Of a stretch of DNA of 64,000 nucleotides, positions 24,102-33,703 are shown piece by piece; positions within the stretch are counted from its first letter, which is position 1; every line of letters starts with the position of its first letter. Below the pieces are notes generated by a model. It was not told the DNA's origin, searched no databases, and saw only the letters and a list, made by a program, of their open reading frames with translations. A program made the position numbers and the translations under genes. This DNA comes from Phyllobacterium sp. YR531 (lineage in GTDB: Bacteria > Pseudomonadota > Alphaproteobacteria > Rhizobiales > Rhizobiaceae), in assembly GCF_000282595.1 (NCBI RefSeq), contig NZ_AKIZ01000003.1, forward strand, positions 62,001 to 126,000, written 5' to 3'.

Positions 24102-25421
24102 CTAATTGCCATAGACGAGCTTGTCTTGACGGGCCCGCAGCTCGACAATCTTGGATCCCGGAACTGGCGCCGCATTGGCACTAGTTATCAGTTCACCTTT
24201 CTTGATCGAGGCAGTGACCGTTCCACCTTGCAACAATCCGCAAGGAATCGCGCCAGCTGAGCGAGCTTCCGGTGCAGTCATGATCCAAGCGCGATAGCAA
24301 TATTCGCCAATGGCATCGAGCTTGTCGCCAGGTCTCAAATCTTTTTTGGCTACAGCACAAACTTCTGCAACAGGTTTTGCCAATGGAACCATATCTGCCT
24401 TGCCGTACAAAACCACGCGAGCGCAAGTGAGAGGCACTTCAAGAGAGGTCAGATGATAGGGGCGGTGGAATGTAAAATATGGACCTTTGCCCATCTTCAA
24501 ATCTTCCATGCGCTCCGATATGCGGGGATGAGACATATCGGCAATAACAAAAACGCCTGGTGCCACTCCCTTACCAATGGAGTAGTCAACGACGCCCACC
24601 CGAGACAGTACGCCCCCATCTTTCTCCGGCACGAGCACTTTGGAAAGCTGGTCAAGCGTAGCGGCTGGACCATGCATACCCGGCTTATCCGGCACAAGGC
24701 CGGTGGCATTTGCAATCGCTGCCATTTCAACCATAGTCTTTGAGCCATCGACGAACTCGACGAGCATACGCACATTCATATGACGTCGAGCTGCTTCTTC
24801 CTCGTAATCATCAGGAATCGCATCAATGTTCAGCGGGTTGTTTTTGCCCTTTCCAGCAGCAACGATAGGGTGCCCCATTGCCGAGACAAACTCGATCAAT
24901 TCCATGCAAGATGAAGGCTCATCGCCAGCACCGAGCGAATAGGTCACTCCAAGGCGGTCGGCCTCGCTTTTCAGATAGGCCCCAATGGTGACATCAGCTT
25001 CGACATTCATCATCACCAGATGCTTGCCATGCTCCATTGCACGCAGGCCGATCTCCGCTCCCACAGCCGGCACACCCGTCGCATCAATAACGACGTCAAT
25101 CAAACCGTTCTCAAGAATAAGATTCGCGTCATTCGTTACAGCGATCTTTCCTGCTTCCATTGCCTCAGTCAGCGCAGAAGAATTGGAGACTTCGCGGGAA
25201 TGCCCTTCTTCGCGATAGGCAATATCAACTGCCTTCAAAGCGTTTGGCGTATTCAGTTCGGAAATAGCGCCGATTTCAATACCCGGCATATGGGCAACGC
25301 GGGTAACGATATCTGTCCCCATTTCGCCAGAGCCGATCAGACCGATGCGTATAGGGCGACCTGTATCAGCGCGCGCCTGCATGTCCCGCGCCAAACCCGT
25401 CAATGCAACATTTGTGCTCAT
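24102..25421 (-). CDS. NAD(P)-dependent oxidoreductase with C-terminal SAF domain
   Basis: A 439-residue protein. The N-terminus has a Rossmann motif IRIGLIGSGEMGTDIV (GxGxxG), followed by a homoserine-dehydrogenase-like fold (LIDVVIDATGVPAVGAEIGLRAMEHGKHLVMMN, then YSLGAGDEPSSCMELIEF). The last 70 residues resemble a SAF domain (KKDLRPGDKLDAIGEYCYR, IKKGELITSANAA). Such fused oxidoreductases occur in sugar-acid and branched polyol pathways of rhizobia, but the substrate cannot be read from sequence. RBS GGAGG precedes the ATG. It lies 56 bases after galM on the same strand and is probably the last gene of the YtfQRT-like operon, so it may oxidise the imported sugar or its derivative. Confidence 0.8.
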   Translation of the reverse strand: MSTNVALTGLARDMQARADTGRPIRIGLIGSGEMGTDIVTRVAHMPGIEIGAISELNTPNALKAVDIAYREEGHSREVSNSSALTEAMEAGKIAVTNDANLILENGLIDVVIDATGVPAVGAEIGLRAMEHGKHLVMMNVEADVTIGAYLKSEADRLGVTYSLGAGDEPSSCMELIEFVSAMGHPIVAAGKGKNNPLNIDAIPDDYEEEAARRHMNVRMLVEFVDGSKTMVEMAAIANATGLVPDKPGMHGPAATLDQLSKVLVPEKDGGVLSRVGVVDYSIGKGVAPGVFVIADMSHPRISERMEDLKMGKGPYFTFHRPYHLTSLEVPLTCARVVLYGKADMVPLAKPVAEVCAVAKKDLRPGDKLDAIGEYCYRAWIMTAPEARSAGAIPCGLLQGGTVTASIKKGELITSANAAPVPGSKIVELRARQDKLVYGN

Positions 25422-25477
25422 AATTCCTCCAGTGTTCTATAATTGGAATAGGACGAGAACCTGCAGTTGGCAACTGA

Positions 25478-26497
25478 CTACAAAGCTTTGAAGCGGAATT
25501 CCGTGGTTTGCCGGTAAATTTCATCCGGCATAAGCAACCCGCTTGGAAAGTTGAGCTGGTTTGGCCCATCTGGAAAATTCTGAGCCTCAAGGCAGAGTCC
25601 AGCATGTAAATCGTAATGTACGCCGCCAAGACCTCTGAGAGCAGGGATCATTGCTCCATCGTAAAACTGGAGGCCAGGTTCACTGGTGTGGATTTCCATC
25701 GAAAGCCCATTATTTCCGGTGAGCAACGCAGCTTGGCGCAAACCGCTGTTCAAAGGATACGAGAGAACGAAATTATGATCAAAAGTAATTCCTTGCTCGC
25801 TCCTTATCTTGCGCTGCTTGCAAAAATCAAACGGGGTTCCAGCAACCAGAGAGATCTCGCCTGTTGGTATGAGATCTGAATCTACCGGTGTATAGGCTTC
25901 CGAAAAGATGCGCAGATCATGATCGCGAACATCGCTCGATCCATCCAGGTTGAAATATGAGTGCTGAGCGAAATTTGCTATTGTTGTTGCGTCACTCGTA
26001 GCCTCAACCGACACTCTCAAAGTGGCGTCGCCCACAAAGGAGTAGGTGCATTGCACGTCCATATTACCGGGAAACCCTTGATCACCATCGGGTAAGTGGA
26101 TGCCCAAAGTGACCGACGAGGCATTCCAGTCAACTATCCTCCATAGCTTCTGGGAAACACCTCCACTTCCACCGTGAAGAGTCTGTTTTCCGTTCTCATT
26201 TCGGTCAAGCTCTACGGTCTTGCCACCCAATGTGAACTGGCCATTCGATATCCTGTTGGCATAGCGTCCTACAAGTGCTCCAAAATAAGGTGATTTTGTC
26301 AAATAGGAATCAAAGTCATCAAAACCGAGCACCACCCGCTGCAAGCTTCCATCCTTCAGTGGTACCTTCAAGTCCCGAATGACAGCACCCCAGTTCAGGA
26401 TGTTTGCAACCGCGCCCGCTGGTGAGAGTATGGTGGCTTGCAGCACAGGCTGACCTTCAAACGTGCCAAAAGTCTGCGGAGCGGCGAGGGCACGCAA
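25478..26497 (-). CDS. galM: Aldose 1-epimerase (galactose mutarotase family)
   Basis: A 339-residue GalM-family protein. RYANRISNGQFTLGG, ENGKQTLHGGSGG (with the active-site His), QHSYFNLDG (second His) and a later Glu in LCLEAQNFPDGPNQ form the expected catalytic set. It interconverts alpha and beta forms of aldoses, which helps when the importer delivers one anomer. The start is TTG at 26497, with AAGGA upstream inside the end of the permease gene and one base after its stop. Being part of a sugar ABC operon is consistent with an aldose ligand. Confidence 0.9.
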   Translation of the reverse strand: MRALAAPQTFGTFEGQPVLQATILSPAGAVANILNWGAVIRDLKVPLKDGSLQRVVLGFDDFDSYLTKSPYFGALVGRYANRISNGQFTLGGKTVELDRNENGKQTLHGGSGGVSQKLWRIVDWNASSVTLGIHLPDGDQGFPGNMDVQCTYSFVGDATLRVSVEATSDATTIANFAQHSYFNLDGSSDVRDHDLRIFSEAYTPVDSDLIPTGEISLVAGTPFDFCKQRKIRSEQGITFDHNFVLSYPLNSGLRQAALLTGNNGLSMEIHTSEPGLQFYDGAMIPALRGLGGVHYDLHAGLCLEAQNFPDGPNQLNFPSGLLMPDEIYRQTTEFRFKAL

Positions 26498-26498
26498 A

Positions 26499-27476
26499 TC
26501 AATGATCCTTGGCAGCTACGCCGCCTCGCGAGGCAAGTTTAGCCTGCAGGATCACGACAACCAGCAGAAACAAGCCGCGAATAACAGACTGCCAGTACGC
26601 GGACAGGGATATCCAGCCTTTCCCGTTTTCGAAATTCAGGACATTAAACAGAATACCGAGCAACAGCACACCAGCCAATGTCGCACCGACAGAACCCACA
26701 CCGCCCGTAAGCAGCGTTCCGCCAACAACAACAGCAGCAATCGCAAACAATTCCCAGCCGACGCCCTCAATAGGTTGTCCGGCACCAAACTGCGATGCGA
26801 GAATGACACCTGCCATTCCCGCCAGGCCACCACTTGCAAGGTAAACGAGAAATTTGATGCGGTCGGCAGGAAGACCCATGAGACGCGTAGCATCTTCATT
26901 TCCGCCTACGGCGAGAACACCGCGACCTGTGCTTGTGAAATTCAATATGACCCAGCCTACAATATAGGCAAACAATGCAATCCAGGCAGGTATGGGAAAA
27001 CCAAGAAAATTGTCCTGCCCCAGTGTGGTAAAACCACTCTCATAAGAAACGGAAACTGATTGATTGTCTGCAAGGAGCAGGGCTGTGCCGCTTGCAGCCA
27101 ACATCATCGCTAATGTCGCGACAAACGGCATAATCCGCAATCGCGTAACAAGGATCGCGTTGATGAGCCCAACGCAAAGCCCCGCACCTACACCAGCGCC
27201 CAAACCTATCCAGACTCCATGGGGACTGGCCAGTGCGGCAACCACGCTTCCAAGCGCAGCCGTGGACCCCACAGACAGATCAATACCACCTGTCATGATG
27301 ACAAAGCACATACCGAGTGCGACCAGCGCGAACATTGAATTGTATCGCAGTACGCTTGTAATGTTGAAAAGACCCAAGAAATAATCATAGCGCGCCCAGC
27401 CAAACAGGATCAGCAAAAGCAGGGCAATAACAACGCCATAACTTCCGAGTATTTTGATAAGTTTAACTTGGGTCAT
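26499..27476 (-). CDS. Sugar ABC transporter permease (YjfF-like)
   Basis: A 325-residue RbsC/YjfF-type membrane protein with about nine hydrophobic segments. MTGGIDLSVGSTAALGSVVAAL is the conserved family motif, and the coupling loop is AVGGNEDATRLMGLPADRIKFLVY. The ATG at 27476 overlaps the stop of the preceding permease (ATGA). It forms a heterodimeric channel with the product of 27473-28465. Confidence 0.88.
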   Translation of the reverse strand: MTQVKLIKILGSYGVVIALLLLILFGWARYDYFLGLFNITSVLRYNSMFALVALGMCFVIMTGGIDLSVGSTAALGSVVAALASPHGVWIGLGAGVGAGLCVGLINAILVTRLRIMPFVATLAMMLAASGTALLLADNQSVSVSYESGFTTLGQDNFLGFPIPAWIALFAYIVGWVILNFTSTGRGVLAVGGNEDATRLMGLPADRIKFLVYLASGGLAGMAGVILASQFGAGQPIEGVGWELFAIAAVVVGGTLLTGGVGSVGATLAGVLLLGILFNVLNFENGKGWISLSAYWQSVIRGLFLLVVVILQAKLASRGGVAAKDH

Positions 27477-28465
27477 GCATGTCTGCCTTGCTGCTGTATC
27501 CACACGGCAAGTACAATTATTCCTGCTTTGACAACCAGCGCAGCAGCATCCGGTACGCCATTGGAAAGAAGCGTGTAGCGTACCAGCTGAATTGTCATGG
27601 CACCCAAGAGTGTGCCGATAATTGTGGCTTTACCCCCGCTGAGAAGGGTACCGCCGACAGCGACGGCAGCAATGGCGTCAAGCTCCATTCCGAGACCAAC
27701 AAGATTTGCATCACTGGATGAGTTGATTGCTATAACAATCAACCCTGCAATACCTGCGCAAAGACCACTAATGCCGTAAACGATGAGCTTGACTTTCGAG
27801 ACAGCTATTCCGGACAATTCTGCGGCACGTTCATTGCCACCAATAGCGATGATCTGGCGCCCAAATACCGTGCGTTTTAACACCCACGCGGCAATGATGA
27901 CGATGATTGCCATCAATATGACTTGCACCGGGACGCCGAGAATTCGTCCAAGTCCAATAAACTGGAATTCCGGCACCCGGAATGTCTGGAGATTGCCATT
28001 TGTCATGACCTGCGCGATGCCACGACCTGCTATAAACAGGACCAGCGTGGCAACGATCGGCTGGATTCTGAAACGCGCAATCAGCCAACCATTAAAGAGC
28101 CCGAATATACCAGCAATCAACACCGCAATGATCATCGCCGCCGCTACTGCAAGATAGATGTTCCCGATTGGAAGAATCTTTCCCAGAAAGATCATGGGTG
28201 CCAAGGCACCGGAAATAGCCATAAGAGAACCGACTGACAAATCAATGCCGCCGGTGCCGATAACCAGCGTCATGCCGACTGCAACGATTACAATCGTACA
28301 AACCTGGGTAAGATTGACGTTCACAGTCTGCATTGACGCAAAGTTACGCGTGAAAATCAGATTGAAAACAATCAGTAAGGCCAGAGCAATCAATGTTCCG
28401 TAGCGTGCCAGGAATTCGAAAGGATCAAAAAGACGTTGCTTCGGCTGGGCCGTAAGATCGGTCAT
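27473..28465 (-). CDS. Sugar ABC transporter permease (YtfT-like)
   Basis: A 330-residue RbsC/YtfT-type permease. IGTGGIDLSVGSLMAISGAL and AIGGNERAAELSGIAVSKVKLIVY mark the family. Its ATG at 28465 overlaps the ATPase stop and its own stop overlaps the next permease start, so all three are translationally coupled. Together with the YtfQ-like binding protein the set matches the E. coli galactofuranose importer in gene content and order (binding protein, ATPase, two permeases). Confidence 0.88.
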   Translation of the reverse strand: MTDLTAQPKQRLFDPFEFLARYGTLIALALLIVFNLIFTRNFASMQTVNVNLTQVCTIVIVAVGMTLVIGTGGIDLSVGSLMAISGALAPMIFLGKILPIGNIYLAVAAAMIIAVLIAGIFGLFNGWLIARFRIQPIVATLVLFIAGRGIAQVMTNGNLQTFRVPEFQFIGLGRILGVPVQVILMAIIVIIAAWVLKRTVFGRQIIAIGGNERAAELSGIAVSKVKLIVYGISGLCAGIAGLIVIAINSSSDANLVGLGMELDAIAAVAVGGTLLSGGKATIIGTLLGAMTIQLVRYTLLSNGVPDAAALVVKAGIIVLAVWIQQQGRHA

Positions 28466-29994
28466 GCTGGAGTTTCCTCGATCCGAGGAGCACTGCCTTC
28501 TGCCATGGCAGACATCAGCGCCTCCTCTGTTGCCTGATCCCGATCAAACTCCGCAACACTTACACCTTCTCTCAACACAAATACCCGATCAGCCCCCTCC
28601 GTTACTTCTTCCAGCTCGGAAGAAATCATCAGCACAGCAAGACCCTGATCAGCCAAAGACTTTACAAGAGACTGAATTTCACCCTTAGCGCCAACGTCAA
28701 TTCCACGCGTGGGTTCATCCAATATGAGCAGCCGCGGATTCATTGCGAGCCAACGTGCCAACAATACCTTCTGCTGGTTTCCACCGGACAATTCACGAAC
28801 CTTCTGATCCGGCCCGGAACACTTTATACCGAGCTGTCTGATGAATTTTTCAACGATCTCCCGTTGGGCTTTTTCATCAATGATGCCGGATTTCGCCAAC
28901 TTGGGCATGAGCGCCAGCATCATGTTCTCGGAAACACTCATCTCCGGCACAATACCTTCGCTTTTCCTGTCTTCAGTACAAAAACCCATGCCAGCGGCAA
29001 TCGCATCCGCAGGTTTTCTCGGGTCATAGGCTTTGCCATTGAATTGCATTGATCCGGCACTTGGGCGGTCAATTCCGAATACCATGCGTGCAGTTTCCGT
29101 CCGCCCCGCGCCTAACAATCCGGCAAAACCCGCGATTTCACCGCTGCGGACATTGAATGTCACATCCTGGACGGACTGGTTCACCGCAAGATTATCTGCA
29201 GCAAGCAGAACCTTTCCAATGTTCTTTTTGTCTCTGTCACCGAAAGCAGTAGCATGACCGTCAGTTCTTTCAATGGAACGTCCAAGCATTGAAGAAACAA
29301 GACTGATCTTGTCGATCTCGTTCATGGCTGCAGTCGTAATGGTTCTGCCATCACGCATGATCGTAACACGATCGCAAACCGCATAGAGCTCATCAAGCTT
29401 GTGGCTCACGAATACCACTGACACGCCTTCATTTTTGAGTTGGCGGATGACATCAAAGAGTACGGAGACTTCCCGCTCATCAAGCGATGAAGTCGGCTCG
29501 TCCATAATGACAAGCTTCGCCGAAAATCCGATAGCTCGAGCTATTGCCACCATTTGCTGCGTAGCAGTGTTAAATTCCATCAGCGGACGGCGCACGTCCA
29601 GACGCACGTTAAAGCGCTGCAGCAAAGCTTCTGCTTCTTTGTGCATCCGTCGCCAATCGAGTAATCCATAGCGGCGAGCTTCCCGGCCAAGACAAATATT
29701 TTCTGTTATGGATCGGTAAGGGACGAGATTGATTTCCTGATAAATTGTACTAATTCCACTGGCCTGCGCCTGCTGCGGCGAGGAAACCTCAAACGGCTTG
29801 CCCTCAAATGTAACCTCCCCGGAATCGCGTTTGTGATAGCCGGTAAGCACTTTGATAAGAGTTGATTTTCCTGCACCGTTCTGACCGATCAACGCGTGCA
29901 CTTCACCGTGTTGTACAGAAAAACTGGCTTCGGAAAGCGCAGGAATTCCGGCGAAACGTTTATCAATGCCGGTCATCGACAGAAGGGCAGTCAT
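28462..29994 (-). CDS. Sugar ABC transporter ATP-binding protein, two-domain (YtfR-like)
   Basis: A 510-residue ATPase of the carbohydrate-uptake-2 (RbsA/MglA/YtfR) type with two nucleotide-binding halves. The first half has GQNGAGKST and Walker B LVIMDEPTSSLDE; the second has GLLGAGRTE in place of a canonical Walker A, the signature LSGGNQQKVLLARWLA and LLILDEPTRGIDVGAKGE. The degenerate second P-loop is normal for this family. It follows the binding-protein gene after a stem-loop. Confidence 0.92.
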   Translation of the reverse strand: MTALLSMTGIDKRFAGIPALSEASFSVQHGEVHALIGQNGAGKSTLIKVLTGYHKRDSGEVTFEGKPFEVSSPQQAQASGISTIYQEINLVPYRSITENICLGREARRYGLLDWRRMHKEAEALLQRFNVRLDVRRPLMEFNTATQQMVAIARAIGFSAKLVIMDEPTSSLDEREVSVLFDVIRQLKNEGVSVVFVSHKLDELYAVCDRVTIMRDGRTITTAAMNEIDKISLVSSMLGRSIERTDGHATAFGDRDKKNIGKVLLAADNLAVNQSVQDVTFNVRSGEIAGFAGLLGAGRTETARMVFGIDRPSAGSMQFNGKAYDPRKPADAIAAGMGFCTEDRKSEGIVPEMSVSENMMLALMPKLAKSGIIDEKAQREIVEKFIRQLGIKCSGPDQKVRELSGGNQQKVLLARWLAMNPRLLILDEPTRGIDVGAKGEIQSLVKSLADQGLAVLMISSELEEVTEGADRVFVLREGVSVAEFDRDQATEEALMSAMAEGSAPRIEETPA

Positions 29995-30021
29995 GTCAAA
30001 TGATCTCCAAGCGCAAGGAAC

Positions 30022-30048
30022 GCCAGCGCCCTCAATTAGAGCGCTGGC
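30022..30048 (-). promoter_or_regulatory. Intercistronic stem-loop after the YtfQ-like gene
   Basis: GCCAGCGC (30022-30029) and GCGCTGGC (30041-30048) form an 8-bp GC-rich stem with an 11-base loop, between the binding-protein stop at 30061 and the ATPase start at 29994. Same position and likely same role as the elements after four other binding-protein genes here. Confidence 0.65.
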
Positions 30049-30060
30049 TGAAGGGCAATA

Positions 30061-31041
30061 TCAATAGGCCGTGCCAAGTAGTTCTTTTGCGTTCTTGGAA
30101 TCGTAGAACTGATCCGGGTTAATGATCTTCTCCGGAATTTTATCGCCATTCGCGTAAGCGACTGCCGTGTCAAAAGCCTTAGGTCCGAAACGAGGATTAC
30201 ACTCGACGACCGCTGCAATCTTGCCGTCCACTACACCTTGCACAGCTTCTTTGCCGCCATCGATTGAAAGTACAAGAATATCCTTGCCTGGCACCTTGCC
30301 GGCAGCCTCAATCGCGGAAATCGCACCGATCGCCATTTCATCATTGTGGGCGTAGATCACGTCTGCATCCGGATGCGCCTGAAGCAGTGTTTCGGCAACC
30401 TGGCGCCCTTTATCACGAGCAAAATCACCCGTCTGCGACGCCAGTATTTTGAAATCAGAGTGTTTTGCAATCACATCATCAAAGCCCTTCTTGCGATCAT
30501 TTGCGGGCGATGATCCCGTGCTGCCTTCCAGCTCGATGATTTTGGTTTTTCCGTTGCCATTGGCCACGAGCCAGTCAGCGACCCGTTGACCTTCTTCAAT
30601 AAAGTCAGAGCCAATGAAGGTCACATAATCTTCACCCGCCTTCGCAAGCGAAGGATCAACACTACGGTCAAGCAGGATCACCGGAATACCGGCATTTTTC
30701 GCGGCCTTGATAGCCGGGATCAATGGCTTTTCCTCGCGCGGCGCCAAGAAAATGAGATCCACTCCCTGAGCGATCATCGAGTTTACGTCAGCGACCTGCT
30801 TGGCAGCAGAACTTGCAGCATCCGTATAGACGAGCTGCCAGCCACGTTTCTTGGCTTCTTCCTGCATGCTGGCGGTCTGCGCCAACCGCCATGGATTGTT
30901 GCTCTCAGTTTGAGCAAAGCCAACCTTGTATGTGTCTTTCTTTTTGAGCGGTGGTGACGCAGCAAATGCGCTGCCCGCAACCATTGTCGCGGCTAGTCCG
31001 ATAGCCGACGTCAATAACAGTGTGCGACGGGTAACATTCAT
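30061..31041 (-). CDS. Sugar ABC transporter substrate-binding protein (YtfQ-like)
   Basis: A 326-residue periplasmic protein with signal peptide MNVTRRTLLLTSAIGLAATM and cleavage after AFA. The mature sequence closely follows E. coli YtfQ: VGFAQTESNNPWRLAQTASM, VILLDRSVD, ELEGSTGSSPANDRKKGF, TGDFARDKG and YAHNDEMAIGAI. YtfQ binds galactofuranose, so a furanose-form hexose or arabinose is the leading candidate ligand. First gene of the operon that includes two permeases, galM and an oxidoreductase; divergent from a LacI-type regulator. Confidence 0.9.
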   Translation of the reverse strand: MNVTRRTLLLTSAIGLAATMVAGSAFAASPPLKKKDTYKVGFAQTESNNPWRLAQTASMQEEAKKRGWQLVYTDAASSAAKQVADVNSMIAQGVDLIFLAPREEKPLIPAIKAAKNAGIPVILLDRSVDPSLAKAGEDYVTFIGSDFIEEGQRVADWLVANGNGKTKIIELEGSTGSSPANDRKKGFDDVIAKHSDFKILASQTGDFARDKGRQVAETLLQAHPDADVIYAHNDEMAIGAISAIEAAGKVPGKDILVLSIDGGKEAVQGVVDGKIAAVVECNPRFGPKAFDTAVAYANGDKIPEKIINPDQFYDSKNAKELLGTAY

Positions 31042-31215
31042 TGAAATTTCCTCCCAGAAATTTAGAGCAAGTTTAAGCTCGTGGCGATCCCACTACAACG
31101 ATCATCGTCATTTATAAAAATTAGTCAATAATTATTTATGTTGATTAGTCGAACAATCTCCTCCTACTATCGGCACGTAGAATTTGATCCTGTTTATGCA
31201 GAGGCGGTGTTGCAG
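31042..31215. promoter_or_regulatory. Divergent control region, YtfQ-like operon / LacI regulator
   Basis: 174 AT-rich bases. ATTAGTCAATAAT (31120-31132) and ATTAGTCGAACAAT (31144-31157) are near-identical direct repeats 24 bases apart. The second differs by one base from ATTAGTCGATCAAT in the other sugar operon's control region at 8906-8919. Candidate regulator sites; no dyad of classical LacI form (central CG palindrome) stands out. Confidence 0.4.
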
Positions 31216-32346
31216 ATGAATAATACAGTGGAGAAAAAGACCACTGGAAAACCCGAGCGCGCAAACGATGCGAAACGGCGTAAACGCATTGGTAAACGCG
31301 TTACGATGACAGATATTGCACGCGTCGCTGGATGCTCTCAAGCGACAGTCTCTTTTGTTCTTAACAAGACGCCCGGCATCAAACTGGCCGCCGAGACGCG
31401 TGAGCGCGTTATTGAAGCAGCTCGTTCACTCGGTTATGCAGCTCCCAATTTTGCGCATCTCGATATAGTCAATGCATCTGCACCAACGACAGACGGGAAA
31501 ATAGGGTTTGTTGTCGACCAGTTGGCTACGAGCCCTGAGGCCGTCGTTGCCATAGAGGGTGCCCGTCAAGCCTCATGGAGTGCTGGCAATATCATTCTGG
31601 TCGCCCAAACGCTCAATGATCCCGAGATGGAACCGCGTACAATTCGGGCTCTTGCAGAACAGGGCATATCTGCTCTCATCTACATGGCAATCTTCACGCG
31701 CGAAGTAACGTTGCCTCAGGCCGTTTACGACCTTGATGTGCCGGTCATTCTGTTGAACTGCTACAGCACAGATCACGCATTTCCTGCAGTTGTCCCGAGT
31801 GAAATTGCAGGAGGGCAACATTCGACCCGCCATCTAATTCAGCACGGCCATCGCCGTATAGGTACGATCACTGGTGAACCTTGGATGGAAGCTGCAAAGG
31901 ATCGTTTGAAAGGCTATCGTCGCGCTCTGGCAACCGCTGACATTCCTTTCGATCCAACCTTGGTCATAGAAGGAGATTGGTCTGCAAGTGCGGGATACGA
32001 AGCGACAAAAAAACTACTCATGTTGAAAGAACGGCCAACAGCCATTTTTTGCCAGAACGACCGGACAGCGATTGGTTGCTATGAAGCGTTGAAGGAAGCC
32101 GGAATGCGTATTCCGGAAGATATTTCAGTCATTGGTTATGATGACGAAGAAATTTCCCGGCACCTTCATCCGCAACTGACAACCTCCGTTCTCCCGCATC
32201 GCGCTATGGGACGCTGGGCAATTGAACAGCTCGAAAGTCCCATAAACTTCACGGGGGCACGCCATTCGATCACCAAGCTGGAATGTCCATTGGTTGAGCG
32301 TCTTTCAGTAAGTGCATGCACTGATCCGATAGCGCGTTTCGCGTAA
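31216..32346 (+). CDS. LacI-family transcriptional regulator
   Basis: A regulator of about 376 residues. The HTH reads VTMTDIARVAGCSQATVSFVLNKTPGIKLAAETRERVIEAARSLGYAAPN, followed by a periplasmic-binding-protein-like sensor domain (IGFVVDQLATSPEAVVAIEGARQASWSAGN, then FCQNDRTAIGCYEALKEAGMRIPEDISVIGYDDEE). The start is uncertain: the ATG at 31216 gives a basic 30-residue lead before the HTH, one at 31306 lies right at it, and the open frame begins at 31138. Divergent from the YtfQ-like operon and its probable repressor. Ends five bases before the convergent dctD gene's stop. Confidence 0.87.
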   Translation: MNNTVEKKTTGKPERANDAKRRKRIGKRVTMTDIARVAGCSQATVSFVLNKTPGIKLAAETRERVIEAARSLGYAAPNFAHLDIVNASAPTTDGKIGFVVDQLATSPEAVVAIEGARQASWSAGNIILVAQTLNDPEMEPRTIRALAEQGISALIYMAIFTREVTLPQAVYDLDVPVILLNCYSTDHAFPAVVPSEIAGGQHSTRHLIQHGHRRIGTITGEPWMEAAKDRLKGYRRALATADIPFDPTLVIEGDWSASAGYEATKKLLMLKERPTAIFCQNDRTAIGCYEALKEAGMRIPEDISVIGYDDEEISRHLHPQLTTSVLPHRAMGRWAIEQLESPINFTGARHSITKLECPLVERLSVSACTDPIARFA

Positions 32347-32351
32347 TATTC

Positions 32352-33701
32352 TTACTTGTCTGCAACATAGTCTGAACGATCGATGCCATGGCGCTGCAGT
32401 TTGTCGTAAAAGGTTTTGCGGGGAATCCCCAGCGCTTCGATTGTCGAACGCACATCCCCGTTGGTTGCCGACAGTGCACCACGGATAAGCTTTGCTTCAT
32501 ATTGTTCCATAGCTTTTGGCAAGCTGGACGTATCATTTAACGGGTTTTCATCAGGCTGCGTTATCTCGACTGTTTGTAACCCCAAAGCTGTACGTTCGGC
32601 AAAATGCGACAACTCCCGCACGTTACCTGGCCAGTCATGCTCAACAAGATAGGCGCGGAGTGCTGCCGTAATCGCAGGTGGCTCCGATTTGAACCGTGCG
32701 GCGGCACGGTGCAAAAAATGGGTGAACAGGAGCATTATGTCATCGCGGCGCTCGCGGAGGGGAGGGATTGAAACAGTAACAACGTTAAGCCGGTAAAAAA
32801 GATCTTCCCTAAAATTGGCACGCTGCTCCGCGCTGCCCAAGTCAACCTTCGCTGCAGCAACGACACGCAGATCTACTTGCCGGTGATCGTTGGTTCCCAG
32901 CGGTGTAATTTCGCGAGTCTCCAAAACCCGAAGAAGCTTTACCTGTGTGGAAAGCGGCATGCTCTCGATTTCATCGAGGAACAAGGTGCCACCACTTGCA
33001 TGCTCGATCCGGCCTACACGCTTCTTTTGAGCACCTGTAAATGCACCGGCCTCATGCCCGAAAAGCTCACTTTCGATGACAGTTTCAGGCAATGCTCCAC
33101 AATTAAGGGCAACAAAGTTTCCTGTTTTGCGCCTGCTCCACTCATGCAAGAGACCAGCCACCACTTCTTTGCCTGTACCTGTCTCACCGGCAATCAAAAC
33201 ATCTACATCGGCGCTTGCCACGTGGCGTAATGTTTTCCGAAGATTCTGCATGACAGGCGTCTGACCGATCAGCGGCAAGGTTTCGTCAGAGCTCTCCATT
33301 GCCAGCCTCAACTCGCGATTTTCCATGACAAGCCGACGTTTTTCCAACGCTCGCAATATGCTTTGTACGAGTCGATCCGCCGGATAAGGCTTGGCGATAA
33401 AGTCGTAGGCACCTTTATGGATCGCTTCCACGGCCATATCGATATCGCCGTGTCCGGTGATAAGAATGATGGGCAAATCCGAGTCTGTTTCTCGTAAACG
33501 GCGGAAAAATTCGAGCCCGTCAATGTGGGGCATCCTGACATCGGTAACGACCACACCCGGAAACTCCGGCGTTAAAGCCCGCAACGCAGCGATCGCATCT
33601 GAAAATGGGTGTACCGTAAAACCTGCAAGCTCGAGCGTTTGGCAATTTGCAGTACGAAGATCGTTATCGTCATCAACAAAGGCAACATGATTTACATCCA
33701 T
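32352..33701 (-). CDS. dctD: C4-dicarboxylate response regulator DctD (NtrC family)
   Basis: A 449-residue sigma-54 activator. The receiver domain has the phosphoacceptor Asp54 in [16 protein letters not shown]; the AAA+ domain has Walker A GETGTGKE, the sigma-54-contact loop GAFTGA and Walker [13 protein letters not shown]; the C-terminus is a Fis-type HTH ([22 protein letters not shown]). DctD activates dctA from upstream sites when phosphorylated by DctB. It lies two bases after dctB on the same strand, divergent from dctA whose promoter matches sigma-54 consensus. Confidence 0.93.
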   Translation of the reverse strand: MDVNHVAFVDDDNDLRTANCQTLELAGFTVHPFSDAIAALRALTPEFPGVVVTDVRMPHIDGLEFFRRLRETDSDLPIILITGHGDIDMAVEAIHKGAYDFIAKPYPADRLVQSILRALEKRRLVMENRELRLAMESSDETLPLIGQTPVMQNLRKTLRHVASADVDVLIAGETGTGKEVVAGLLHEWSRRKTGNFVALNCGALPETVIESELFGHEAGAFTGAQKKRVGRIEHASGGTLFLDEIESMPLSTQVKLLRVLETREITPLGTNDHRQVDLRVVAAAKVDLGSAEQRANFREDLFYRLNVVTVSIPPLRERRDDIMLLFTHFLHRAAARFKSEPPAITAALRAYLVEHDWPGNVRELSHFAERTALGLQTVEITQPDENPLNDTSSLPKAMEQYEAKLIRGALSATNGDVRSTIEALGIPRKTFYDKLQRHGIDRSDYVADK

Positions 33702-33703
33702 TT

